A DNA stretch of 33,788 nucleotides from Candidatus Daviesbacteria bacterium (GTDB lineage: Bacteria > Patescibacteriota > Microgenomatia > Daviesbacterales > UBA10151), in NCBI GenBank assembly GCA_016183245.1, contig JACPEY010000035.1, positions 1 through 33,788 of the forward strand. The letters run 5' to 3'. The translations under genes and the position numbers were made by a program. Under the pieces are notes generated by a model. The model was given only the letters and a program-made list of their open reading frames with translations, searched no databases and was not told the DNA's origin. This document shows positions 24,718 through 33,788 of this stretch, in pieces; within the stretch, counting starts at the first letter, position 1, and each line of letters starts with the position of its first letter.

Positions 24718-25107
24718 ATGAAAAAATTAGTATTTTTAGGGTCTGCCATCACTGCCTTTTTAACACCTGTCCAGGCACTGGCAGCCAACATAAATATTGC
24801 TCCCCCTACGCAAGGATTTAGAGACATAGGGGATGCTATTTCCAAGATTTTATCTATCGCTTTTGTAGTAGCTCTGTTGTTAGTCCTGATAATGCTTATC
24901 TGGGGGGCATTTGAATGGATTGCTTCCGGCGGTGACAAAGAAGCAGTCGGCAAAGCCAGGGGTAAAATCCTCAATGCCTTAATCGGTATAGCAATTTTGG
25001 CTGTTGCCTTTGCTTTATTCAGGTTTGCCGGTCAATTTGTAGGGTTTAATATTGAAGACTCAGGCAGTATTAATCTATCTGTACCCGTACCTGCTAAACA
25101 GCCCTAA
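24718..25107 (+). CDS. T4SS-pilin-like protein
   Basis: LVLIMLIWGAFEWIASGGDKEAVGKARGKILNALIGIAILAVAFALFRFAGQFVGF. Confidence 0.82.
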   Translation: MKKLVFLGSAITAFLTPVQALAANINIAPPTQGFRDIGDAISKILSIAFVVALLLVLIMLIWGAFEWIASGGDKEAVGKARGKILNALIGIAILAVAFALFRFAGQFVGFNIEDSGSINLSVPVPAKQP

Positions 25108-25169
25108 CAATTGATTCTAAATTCAATCCATCATTGATCTTTGCAAAGCATTAGTGGTAAGTTTAAATA

Positions 25170-25487
25170 ATGAATCCAGACCCTGCAGGATTAGATCAAA
25201 TTCAACAAATGGTTGGGAATGTGATCTCCGTGATAGTGTACTTAGGATTTATTGCCATGCTTGTCTTTGTCCTTTGGGCAGGGATTAAATACTTGACTTC
25301 CGGCGGTGAACCTAAAGCTATCCAGGCTGCCCACTATACCTTGACCTGGGCTATTTTAGGACTTTTTTTTATGGTTATAGCCTGGCTGATTTTGCAGCTT
25401 ATAGCAGGCTTTACCGGAATTGATATCACGGTGTTTAATATTAAAAAATTATGCGGAAATAGCTTTGAATTTTGCAAAACACCTTAA
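25170..25487 (+). CDS. T4SS-pilin-like protein
   Basis: MLVFVLWAGIKYLTSGGEPKAIQAAHYTLTWAILGLFFMVIAWLILQLIAGFTGI. Confidence 0.8.
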   Translation: MNPDPAGLDQIQQMVGNVISVIVYLGFIAMLVFVLWAGIKYLTSGGEPKAIQAAHYTLTWAILGLFFMVIAWLILQLIAGFTGIDITVFNIKKLCGNSFEFCKTP

Positions 25488-25536
25488 TGAGATCGCAAAA
25501 CTTGCAAATAAGGTCTGTTTGTTTTACTGTTAAAGC

Positions 25537-27378
25537 ATGCTTCAAAAATTGAAAATGCAAAATTTAAAATGCAAAATTGCAATTCAAAAGTTAAAATGTC
25601 TAAAAACTTTTGAATTTATACTTGTATTTTTGACTTTTAACTTTTTACTTTTAACTTTCCCTCTCTCTGTTTTAGCTCAGACTGCCACCCCTTCTGCTTT
25701 TCCTGTTTCTTCCCCTGCTACTTACTACCCGCTACCAGCTACAGTTTCCCCCACTTCCCCCCTTTATACAGATTTACTGGTAAATAATCTTTTTCACTCT
25801 TTTTCCTGCCTGGCAATTGGACAATCAGTCATCGGACAGCCATGTTTATCTTATCAGGTAACCCAAAATGCCCAGGGGGCTTTGCAGGGAGTGCCGGTAC
25901 TCTCTCAAGTCAATACATCAGGGGGCGTTTTAGGGGCTACAACCTCTTTAATCGGGGCGCTTTATCAAAACCCGCCTGTCAGGACTGTTGATTATCTGGC
26001 ATCAGTGGGAGAGGGTTTTGGAATAGTTAAAACTGCCAATGCCCAGGTAGTTGGATCCGGTGCAGCAGTTTTAAGTCCCATACTAAAACTTTGGCAGGTT
26101 TCCAGGAATATTTCCTATGTGATTATGATCCTAGTATTTCTGGTTATTGGGCTTATGGTCATGTTTAGGAATAAAATCAATCCCCAGACAGTCATTTCTG
26201 CCCAGGCAGCTTTACCGGGTCTCGTAATCGGCCTGGTTATGATTACTTTAAGTTACTTTTTAGCAGGATTAATTTCTGATATAGCCTTTGTAGGAACAAA
26301 CGTCGTTGGTTATTATTTTGTTGCTGCCCAGGGGCAAATAAATAGCGCTGACCCGCAATGGATCGACCAACGGAATTTGGCTAAACAAATTTCCCCTGAA
26401 AGCATCCTTAGTGTTTTTAGTCGTTTTGTAGGTATCATTACTAATGAAAGAGCACAGGATGCCTTAGCAGCTATATTTAATAATTTCAGCGATGGTGTCC
26501 AATCGCAAATCAGGTGGCTTGCAGGACTGCTAGCTTTCCAATTTTCATCTCAACCAGGACAAGCAATTCCGGTAATAGGCCAGTTTGTAGGTCCAATTAT
26601 CGGACTTATTGGAGCTGCTGCGACAGCCGGCGATCCAACAGCCATTTTGGGGTATATCTTGGCGTTTGTAGCTACTTTTATATTGATTTATCAAATGATA
26701 CAGTTACTTTTGCGTTTAATTACTACTTATCTCACTATAGTCTTTTTAACTTTAACTGCTCCGTTTCAATTTTTAATAGCTGCATTACCAGGCAGGCAAG
26801 GGATTGCGACAGGTTGGATTCTAAATATGTTAGCTAATATTTTGGTATTTCCTGCAGTTTTAGCGGTATTTTATTTTGTAGCATTTATCTTAGGACAGTC
26901 ATTCGGTCCATTCAGGGTCGCCAACCTTAACCAAAAACAAAATAGTACTTTTATACCTGTTGTATATGCACAAGAGAAAAACCAAATAATCGGGACTAAT
27001 ACTTTCCCTCTTTTTGGAGGTATGAACTTAGGTTTTATAAATGTGCTTCTGGCTTTTGGCGCACTCATTGCGCTTCCTACAGTCCCGGAGATAGTAATCC
27101 GAACACTCGGAAAAGCTTCTCAAGCAGGGCAATTAATAGGACAGGAAATAAGTGGAGGAATTAGAGGAGGCCAAGGATATGCAGGTAGAACTCCAGGACT
27201 GGCACAAGGGGCGGCGCAAGGTTTAGGTACAGGTATCGCAGGAGAAAGGACAATTAGCTGGACACCGGAAGGAGGAGCAAAACTAGTGACAACTAAGATT
27301 GGTGGGTGGCATATCTTAAAAGACTTACGAAAACCGAAAACTCCTACATCAGGACCAAACAGTAGCGGGCCATCTTAG
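25537..27378 (+). CDS. VirB6/TrbL-like polytopic membrane protein
   Basis: Many TM segments, FRNKINPQTVISAQAALPGLVIGLVMITLSYFLAGLI, Gly-rich hydrophilic tail; follows the pilin genes. Confidence 0.65.
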   Translation: MLQKLKMQNLKCKIAIQKLKCLKTFEFILVFLTFNFLLLTFPLSVLAQTATPSAFPVSSPATYYPLPATVSPTSPLYTDLLVNNLFHSFSCLAIGQSVIGQPCLSYQVTQNAQGALQGVPVLSQVNTSGGVLGATTSLIGALYQNPPVRTVDYLASVGEGFGIVKTANAQVVGSGAAVLSPILKLWQVSRNISYVIMILVFLVIGLMVMFRNKINPQTVISAQAALPGLVIGLVMITLSYFLAGLISDIAFVGTNVVGYYFVAAQGQINSADPQWIDQRNLAKQISPESILSVFSRFVGIITNERAQDALAAIFNNFSDGVQSQIRWLAGLLAFQFSSQPGQAIPVIGQFVGPIIGLIGAAATAGDPTAILGYILAFVATFILIYQMIQLLLRLITTYLTIVFLTLTAPFQFLIAALPGRQGIATGWILNMLANILVFPAVLAVFYFVAFILGQSFGPFRVANLNQKQNSTFIPVVYAQEKNQIIGTNTFPLFGGMNLGFINVLLAFGALIALPTVPEIVIRTLGKASQAGQLIGQEISGGIRGGQGYAGRTPGLAQGAAQGLGTGIAGERTISWTPEGGAKLVTTKIGGWHILKDLRKPKTPTSGPNSSGPS

Positions 27379-27386
27379 GCAGTAAT

Positions 27387-30300
27387 TTATGGTCTTTCAA
27401 CTTTTTGCCTAGGTCTAATTTGTCCGAGTGCCGATTTATATGTCTCTTTGTATACAGGACTCTCTGTATAATAAGTAGCCATAGTTTCAGGGAATCTTGA
27501 ATGCATCCCAAACGGCAACCAGTAATCTATTATTACTGTTTTATAGGTACTTTTCTTTGAATCTTCGTACGGTTCATATTTACCGCTTGGAAGCATTCCC
27601 ATCTTTTGTCCATTCAGAATTTCATCTCTTAGTTCTTTTGGGAACGAATCAATTAATCCCTCCACAACAGTGTCGTCGGTCTCATTCGCCACCCAGTGAG
27701 CGCCTTTCGCTGTACCATCATTATTTCGTAAAATTTCTTCTGTTTGCTCCACACCTTTGTCTATTCTAACTTTATATCTTATTATCTCTCTCTTGTCCGA
27801 CTTCTTAACATAACCCAGCATTATTTTATCCCAATCAGTATCTGAATAAATTAGACCTTCGTCTTCCTGTAAAACAGTATGCATAAAATATCTGGCTAAA
27901 TGCAAGTTTCCATCTATTGCATACCCGGGCTTTGATCTATATTCCGGACTTGTATCCATCCATTTGCTCACCGCATACCAAAGTAAGGTATTTAAGAATT
28001 TTGCAGATTCAGGATTGCGTCCAAAAGTACTTTCAACAGTGTTTTTCATATATGCAAGGAGCGGGCCTATGGTGCTACCTGCAAGTTCAATACCATCTTT
28101 ACGATGGGCCTCCGTAGAATCTTGAATTGCTTCACTAGGCTTTTTTATAGCAAAATCCTCTTCGTTTACATGTTCGCTTTTATAATAACCGCTTTCAATT
28201 TTAAGATGTCCTCTGCTATAATTCGTCCAACGAAACATGCCTGAGAACGGACCTGATTTAAGGATTCCCGGACCCCCTTCTTTACTACCTTTAGTCATAC
28301 TCTCATACTGAGCAACAACCTTTTTAAATCTATTCAACCAAGCTTCCATATCTCTTGGGCCTTCTATTATTCCTGCATACCCTGTTTGTCTAAAAATAAC
28401 TTCATCTCCTCCTTTAACCAAACCCAACCATTGCCTGAGAGGAGATCTCGTACCACCATAATCCTTAGCAGGATCCTGTTCCCCCATCAGCATTTTATCG
28501 GTTAAATCACTAATCCAGCTGGTACGGGCTGAAATACCATAGATGGGATCAAGGATATTTCTGATATCTTTGACACCTGCCCCTTTTGTATCATGTCCCG
28601 GGTAGTTAAAATATTTGGGAAACATTTGTCTCATCACCAACTGCACTAACAAATGCATCCTTCTTTCCTCTTCTGCCCACTTTGCTCCCGCGTTTTTCTC
28701 GTCTAAGCCGCTCTTTTTTTCAGTCTTCAATGCTGCACGCAAACCAACTTCATTATGGTTAGCATCGTAAACAATATCTTTATAAACTCCATCCAACATA
28801 ACAGCCGGCCTTCCGGTATCGTGTGCCCCTAGATTCCAGGCAGCATAAGTAGGCAAATCAAGATCAAAGCCCATTTTCGTTAATAGATAATGAAACTTAA
28901 AGCGCCTCTTGGCTGGTGGCTTAGCTTGATCTTCTCTTAAAAGAGCTTGCATTATTACCCGGTACAATGTTTTATAAGGTACTGTGTCTTTATCAGAAAT
29001 CTTCGGTAATCTGGCTGGCTCCAAAAATCTGTTAAATTTAGCAACCATTGCTTGAGTTTTAACTTGATCAATTTCATCGGTCTCTGGATCCCGCACTTCA
29101 GGAGTAAACCACGCAAGAGCAGACATCGAATCTACCAAAAATGCCCTGGCAACTTTTTCTGCTTTATCTAAAGTATTTTTGATTCTTCTTCTTTTTGCCC
29201 GTTTATATGCACTGTCAGTATTAACTCGAGGATCGTCTTCAAACATATCATCAAGTTCATCAACTGCCGTCGTCACTCCGCTTTGCACATCTACATATCC
29301 AACCGGCCTCAAAACCCTAGCTAAAGGGTGCTGGAATGTTACCCGCTCTGCTTCTCTGGGATCCCCAAACTCGCCCGTTTTCTCCCATTGTAAAGCTTTC
29401 CGGCAATACTCTACCCAACGGGTTTCCGTAGTAGGATTTTTATCAGCATCCAAAATACGGCCATTATTTTTCGCTTTATCTTCCGAATCTTCAAGATCGT
29501 ATTTTGCTTTTAATCTTTGAAAAGCAGGATGATTGGGTACTCCATATCCAGTAATATTTCCGTGTTGATCAAGAGTAAGGTTTAACAAATCATCCATTCG
29601 CCGCAATTTTTTTTCCATCAAGCTTTTTTCAATTTCTTTTCTTCTTCTTATTTGCCATCTTTGTAATTCAGCAACTTTAGCCTTTGTAGCTGTATCTACA
29701 GATTTCTCGCCATATCTCCAAAAAATTCCATCATCTTTTGAAAATTCTTCCAGAGCCAGCATTGTTTCTCCATGCTTATCAAGCAAAACTGCATCAGCAA
29801 AGTGGTCTTGGTATTTAGTATCCTCGCAAGAACTGGCGATAAATTCTGAAAAATGGAAAAAACCATCCCAGCCTTTTCTCACCCGCTCCGAAAAAATTTC
29901 ACTTCCTTGTAAGTTAAAATCCCCAGAAATTTCTGACACTGCCCTTCTAAATTGACTCGCTGTCTCAAAATCGTAAGCAGCCAGACCGCTATCCATTTTT
30001 CCTTTTTCTTGCTTTAATGTTTGATAAGAAGTCTCCTCATCCCCGCTACCTAATTTTCTTACTACCTTAATAATAATATAGGGCGACATCTCTCTTAACT
30101 CTTCTACATCATCTGCTACGAATTGAATCCATGTTTCATAATCACCGCGATTTGGAATCCAAGGATTTTGAATTCTGGCTCCTTGAATTATTTCCCTCAC
30201 ATCGGCAAAGTTTTTCGCTGTGATAATTCCGTCATCATCCTTTAAAGGACGCCCCATTTTATTGGTAATAACTGTATCCCAGATATCTTGTATGCCATTA

Positions 30301-31808
30301 TCAGCCAACTCCACCCGACGATCATTTACTACCTGTGCGACCATATTCAAGCCTTCGCGGTTAAAGTAATCAATACACCCTCCAATGCCCTCTTCCAGGG
30401 TATTCATTCCGTATTTTTGTTTAAAAGCAGCAACATCCCCTTGCATATTTTCTATCGCTGCTATTTCGGCTCTATCCCAATAGCCGCTCTGTTCTTCTCC
30501 TAAAAATATCCCACTATCATTTACAATCTGCATAACCCGACCAGTTCGATCTTCAATAACAACGTTGGGATTAAGCACTTGCTGTAATGTGCCCAATCTT
30601 TCCAGCACGCCGCCCTGCCCCTTATATTCATCTATGCCTAATTTTTCTTTTTGCCCCACGCCTACCCTCGAGTCATAAAAAAGCTTTACCAAGGGATCTC
30701 TTGCTACTTTAAACAAATCAATTCTTTCTCCATTGGGCTTCTTTAATGCGTCGATTTCACTAAAAAGAGTTCTTATATTACTTATTTCTGCTTGCTCCAA
30801 AGCTGCATTACCAGTTCTTCTCGCATTCTCAAGCCGGTCAAAAATTTGTTCAAAATAAGAACGAGACTGTACCGGAGGTGTTTCTGGTACCGGAGGCATT
30901 TCAGCTGTTATTCGCAAACCTTCTAGATCGGTTAAAACTTGTTGAGCTAGTGCTGCATCTTGTACCGCCCCGCCATCAACTAACCCCTCAATACGCGTCG
31001 AGATTCTTCTTAAAAACTGTTCATCTCCACGATTAGCTTTACCAGTTGCGACTACTTGTTCAATAATTCGTTTTAACCCCGGTTCAGTATCATACTCATG
31101 TGAATTTACATTTTTTTCTAAGGCAGTAAATTCGGAGGGAGGAAGAATACCCACTAATCCTGCCTCAAAAAGTTTACGCCTCTCTTCTGCGTTAAAGACT
31201 TCTTCTCCTGTTTCTGTTTTTTCTCTCCCAATCCTTACCTTCTCTTTAATTTCAGCGGGATTGTAATTAAAAACGCCTGCGCCTGGGCGATCCTTTCCTA
31301 CCTCGTGCATTCTCAAAAGAGCTTGTTTTTGCTGTTCGGACAGTTCTTTACCCTCTCCGTACAACAGCTCTCCTGCAGCTCGCTTGCGATCTTCGTCCCC
31401 AAGTCCGGCATTACGCAGCACAGCTTCTTCTGCCACTTTGCCATTAACTACTTGTCCGGGGACTAGCGGCATTTGAGGAGGCAGTGTTGGAGTTGTATCA
31501 GCTAATTCTGCGCGTATACGCGCTGCTTCCTGTTCGGCATCCTCAAGAAACTCTTCATGAGTTTGATGTTGGGCCTGACGCAACTGAATAACATCAAGGG
31601 AATGACGCTTGGTTAATGTTTCATATAAATCAGGTGGCATACCAGCAATAGGCGATTTAGGCTCTATGTTTCCTACTTGAGAGCTCGGTACTGCAACTTC
31701 TGTTCCTGGGCCGGATGTTCCTTCTGCCATATTTGATCCCCTTCGACTGGTTCGACTTCGCTCACCACTTCCAGTTCGCTCAGGGTTATAACTTTCTGCT
31801 TGTGCCAT
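27387..31808 (-). CDS. 1473-aa hydrophilic protein of unknown function
   Basis: Single uninterrupted ORF, no obvious signal or TM, convergent with the VirB6-like gene (8 nt between stops). Confidence 0.85.
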   Translation of the reverse strand: MAQAESYNPERTGSGERSRTSRRGSNMAEGTSGPGTEVAVPSSQVGNIEPKSPIAGMPPDLYETLTKRHSLDVIQLRQAQHQTHEEFLEDAEQEAARIRAELADTTPTLPPQMPLVPGQVVNGKVAEEAVLRNAGLGDEDRKRAAGELLYGEGKELSEQQKQALLRMHEVGKDRPGAGVFNYNPAEIKEKVRIGREKTETGEEVFNAEERRKLFEAGLVGILPPSEFTALEKNVNSHEYDTEPGLKRIIEQVVATGKANRGDEQFLRRISTRIEGLVDGGAVQDAALAQQVLTDLEGLRITAEMPPVPETPPVQSRSYFEQIFDRLENARRTGNAALEQAEISNIRTLFSEIDALKKPNGERIDLFKVARDPLVKLFYDSRVGVGQKEKLGIDEYKGQGGVLERLGTLQQVLNPNVVIEDRTGRVMQIVNDSGIFLGEEQSGYWDRAEIAAIENMQGDVAAFKQKYGMNTLEEGIGGCIDYFNREGLNMVAQVVNDRRVELADNGIQDIWDTVITNKMGRPLKDDDGIITAKNFADVREIIQGARIQNPWIPNRGDYETWIQFVADDVEELREMSPYIIIKVVRKLGSGDEETSYQTLKQEKGKMDSGLAAYDFETASQFRRAVSEISGDFNLQGSEIFSERVRKGWDGFFHFSEFIASSCEDTKYQDHFADAVLLDKHGETMLALEEFSKDDGIFWRYGEKSVDTATKAKVAELQRWQIRRRKEIEKSLMEKKLRRMDDLLNLTLDQHGNITGYGVPNHPAFQRLKAKYDLEDSEDKAKNNGRILDADKNPTTETRWVEYCRKALQWEKTGEFGDPREAERVTFQHPLARVLRPVGYVDVQSGVTTAVDELDDMFEDDPRVNTDSAYKRAKRRRIKNTLDKAEKVARAFLVDSMSALAWFTPEVRDPETDEIDQVKTQAMVAKFNRFLEPARLPKISDKDTVPYKTLYRVIMQALLREDQAKPPAKRRFKFHYLLTKMGFDLDLPTYAAWNLGAHDTGRPAVMLDGVYKDIVYDANHNEVGLRAALKTEKKSGLDEKNAGAKWAEEERRMHLLVQLVMRQMFPKYFNYPGHDTKGAGVKDIRNILDPIYGISARTSWISDLTDKMLMGEQDPAKDYGGTRSPLRQWLGLVKGGDEVIFRQTGYAGIIEGPRDMEAWLNRFKKVVAQYESMTKGSKEGGPGILKSGPFSGMFRWTNYSRGHLKIESGYYKSEHVNEEDFAIKKPSEAIQDSTEAHRKDGIELAGSTIGPLLAYMKNTVESTFGRNPESAKFLNTLLWYAVSKWMDTSPEYRSKPGYAIDGNLHLARYFMHTVLQEDEGLIYSDTDWDKIMLGYVKKSDKREIIRYKVRIDKGVEQTEEILRNNDGTAKGAHWVANETDDTVVEGLIDSFPKELRDEILNGQKMGMLPSGKYEPYEDSKKSTYKTVIIDYWLPFGMHSRFPETMATYYTESPVYKETYKSALGQIRPRQKVERP

Positions 31809-31928
31809 AGTTTTGTTTTAGATAAGTTTTCCAAAACCTATGGACTAATTCCCTTCGATCCTTTGACTATTACTCAGGACTCAGGGTTATAACCAGTTTA
31901 GGGCTTTGGCTAACTCACTGTCAATCTC

Positions 31929-32052
31929 CGTAATTTTTAATTTTCAATTTTTGATTTACATTGAATTTTCAATGGTTCAATGTTTAATATCTGAAAATGA
32001 ATACATTGATATTTGATTGAAAATTGTAAATTGGTATTTGAAAATTACTTTT
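31929..32052. repeat. AT-rich MITE-like element, second ORF-less copy
   Basis: TTTTTAATTTTCAATTTTTGATTTACATTGAATTTTCAATGG...TTTGATTGAAAATTGTAAATTGGTATTTGAAAATTAC. Confidence 0.65.
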
Positions 32053-32147
32053 GTATTGTAATGAAGACAAAAGTTTGGCGCTTGATTTAATCTTGACAAA
32101 ATCCTGACGGATTAGTATCTAGAAAGTAGTTAGTAATGTAGGCCGGG

Positions 32148-33326
32148 TTAAAGATCAGACGCTATAATAACTTTCTCTTCCTTGCTATATTCCTTAGAAA
32201 CAACATAATATGCTGTTAAATTCAGCGATTTTGCCTTCGCCTTTAAATGGGCCAAATCCCTTTTTGAAACACTGGTTTTAACCTCACAGGCAACACCGCC
32301 ATCAATAATAAAATCAATTTCGCTCGCATCCTTATAGAAGAAGTCAAGTTTATAATAAGGTCTTAAGTCTTGAAAGACAGCCTGTTCGAATAACTGCCCT
32401 TCAGAAACCTGCCCTAATACATTGGCCATACCGGCATCACACAGATAAAGCTTTTTGCTGCCGGCTGCCTGCCTATCAATGCTTTTGGAAAATTTAGACA
32501 AAAATGTCACAAAATAGGTATGTTCCAAAAAAGTCAGATAATTATAGACTGTCTGACGGGAAACACCTAAACTATTGGCTAATTTAGCGATTTCAATACG
32601 TCCTCCTACCCTAGGAATTAGCAACAAAATCAAATCCCGAAGTTTACCTGTATCTTCAAAATCTGCCAAGGTTTTCACATCCTGTTCAAAATACGATTTA
32701 AACACATCTAAAAGCAGTGTCCTCTTACGCTCCGGATTTGTTTCCAATACGACTTTAGGGAAACCACCAAACTCCATAAATTCCTGATAATAAGGCATCA
32801 ACCGTTCATAACGGATACGATTTTTTGCCGCCGCGGCTTGGGCGAAATCAACCATCACCTTTCTTGAAAAACCCTTAAAAACCAAAAACTCGGCAAAGGT
32901 CAACGGGAACATTTCAAAAACAATTTTCCTGCCGGCCAAAGATTCCGGAAAAAGGTTCTTAAGATAAAAACTGCTGGAACCTGTCAGGATAAACTTAATA
33001 TCATAGTGATCAGAAAGGTACTTAACCACTTGGCTAATAACAGGCAGATTTTGTATCTCATCTAATAAGATAAACGCTTTTTCTTTATTGGTAATCCCAA
33101 AGTCAGCTAAATTATTCCAAATAGCATCAAAGTTATCAGTTTCAAATATTTTCCTGTTGATAGGACTTTCCAGATCTAATAAGACTTTATTTGAAGTTGA
33201 GATTTTAGAAAACAGGTGCTCTAAGGCAATAGTCTTTCCCACCCTGCGCATACCGGTAATAACCAGATTTTCCCTGGTAGTCAACTCCTTTTCTAATTGA
33301 GCAAATATAAATCTTGGATAGATCAT
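32148..33326 (-). CDS. Second DUF4143-type AAA ATPase
   Basis: TGMRRVGKTIALEHLF, FILLDEIQNLP, LTGSSSFYLKNLFPESLAGRK, FYKDASEIDFIIDGGVACEVK. Confidence 0.9.
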   Translation of the reverse strand: MIYPRFIFAQLEKELTTRENLVITGMRRVGKTIALEHLFSKISTSNKVLLDLESPINRKIFETDNFDAIWNNLADFGITNKEKAFILLDEIQNLPVISQVVKYLSDHYDIKFILTGSSSFYLKNLFPESLAGRKIVFEMFPLTFAEFLVFKGFSRKVMVDFAQAAAAKNRIRYERLMPYYQEFMEFGGFPKVVLETNPERKRTLLLDVFKSYFEQDVKTLADFEDTGKLRDLILLLIPRVGGRIEIAKLANSLGVSRQTVYNYLTFLEHTYFVTFLSKFSKSIDRQAAGSKKLYLCDAGMANVLGQVSEGQLFEQAVFQDLRPYYKLDFFYKDASEIDFIIDGGVACEVKTSVSKRDLAHLKAKAKSLNLTAYYVVSKEYSKEEKVIIASDL

Positions 33327-33458
33327 GTGTCTATTATTAGACTACATATGAGGGGGGGTATTTGTCAAGTAGTAAATTGATCTGCCGGATCACGGCAAAC
33401 AGCAATCTTTATTTTAGGGTTAGCTACAACGCCCTTTTTCAATAGTGCTACAACCTTC

Positions 33459-33551
33459 TTACGTATTTCTTCGCTCGCCTCTTCCAGTTCGCTCAGGCCT
33501 TCGGTTCTGAGGCTCAGACTCGAAGAGGTTATAACTTTCTACTTGTGCCAT
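33459..33551 (-). pseudogene. N-terminal duplicate of the 1473-aa gene, truncated
   Basis: MAQVESYNLFESEPQNRRPERTGRGERRNT* vs MAQAESYNPERTGSGERSRT at 31808; DNA upstream of the split also similar. Confidence 0.65.
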
Positions 33552-33659
33552 AAATTCCTTTCTTTAGAGTCTAGTGGCTAGAGTCAAGAATCAAGAATCT
33601 AAGGCTTAACTCCAGCATAGAACTTCCTAAAAATAGAGTCAAGAATCTGTACAGGATGC

Positions 33660-33788
33660 CTAGATAACGTACACTTCTCCTTTCTGTGTTTGTTGGTAAT
33701 TATAGACATATTCAGAGGGGGTTTGGTAGTGGATGGCAGCATGGAATCTTCTGTTGTTGTATTTGTCATTGAACATTTCACATCTTAA
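33660..33788 (-). CDS. IS transposase/integrase-core C-terminus (partial, runs off window)
   Basis: Frame LRCEMFNDKYNNRRFHAAIHYQTPSEYVYNYQQTQKGEVYVI* matches the YNxxRxHxALxYxTPxE signature. Confidence 0.7.
   Translation of the reverse strand, partial: LRCEMFNDKYNNRRFHAAIHYQTPSEYVYNYQQTQKGEVYVI

Noticed and set aside
33599-33781. 60-aa minus ORF MKCSMTNTTTEDSML
   Set aside because: Wrong frame; the adjacent frame reads a transposase C-terminus FNDKYNNRRFHAAIHYQTPSEYV.

Overview
This 33.8-kb window looks like a Patescibacteria/CPR genome segment, possibly Microgenomates-like; that placement is inference from gene content and style. The left two thirds carry housekeeping genes: rpoD, dnaG, an S4-less TlyA-like methyltransferase, NUDIX, ComF, a tmRNA (ssrA) next to smpB, SpoIID, and seven tRNAs including four different Ser isoacceptors. 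Interspersed are toxin-antitoxin genes (BrnT/BrnA, a DUF433 orphan with a toxin stub), a solo GIY-YIG ORF, and several families of short palindromic or MITE-like repeats that sometimes run into coding sequence. The right third is a CPR-type type IV secretion/pilus-like locus: six divergent two-TM T4SS-pilin-like paralogs plus a VirB6/TrbL-like protein. That locus is broken up by a DUF4143 ATPase, a four-helix-bundle (S23/bAvd-like) ORF, a Thr/Pro-rich membrane protein and a convergent 1473-aa protein of unknown function. An IS transposase C-terminus lies at the right edge. Main points for follow-up: (1) a GIY-YIG ORF and hairpin chain bracketed by duplicated 5' and 3' pieces of one tRNA-Ser gene; (2) a MITE-like AT-rich element family, one copy carrying the four-helix-bundle ORF; (3) a six-paralog pilin array with variable N-terminal domains, one with a fresh 117-bp Cys-rich tandem duplication; (4) insertion or duplication scars around DUF433 and ATPase modules; (5) many promoters with the -10 box 6-9 nt from the start codon, suggesting leaderless mRNAs; (6) a tmRNA with an unusually long tag ending AAPAFS.
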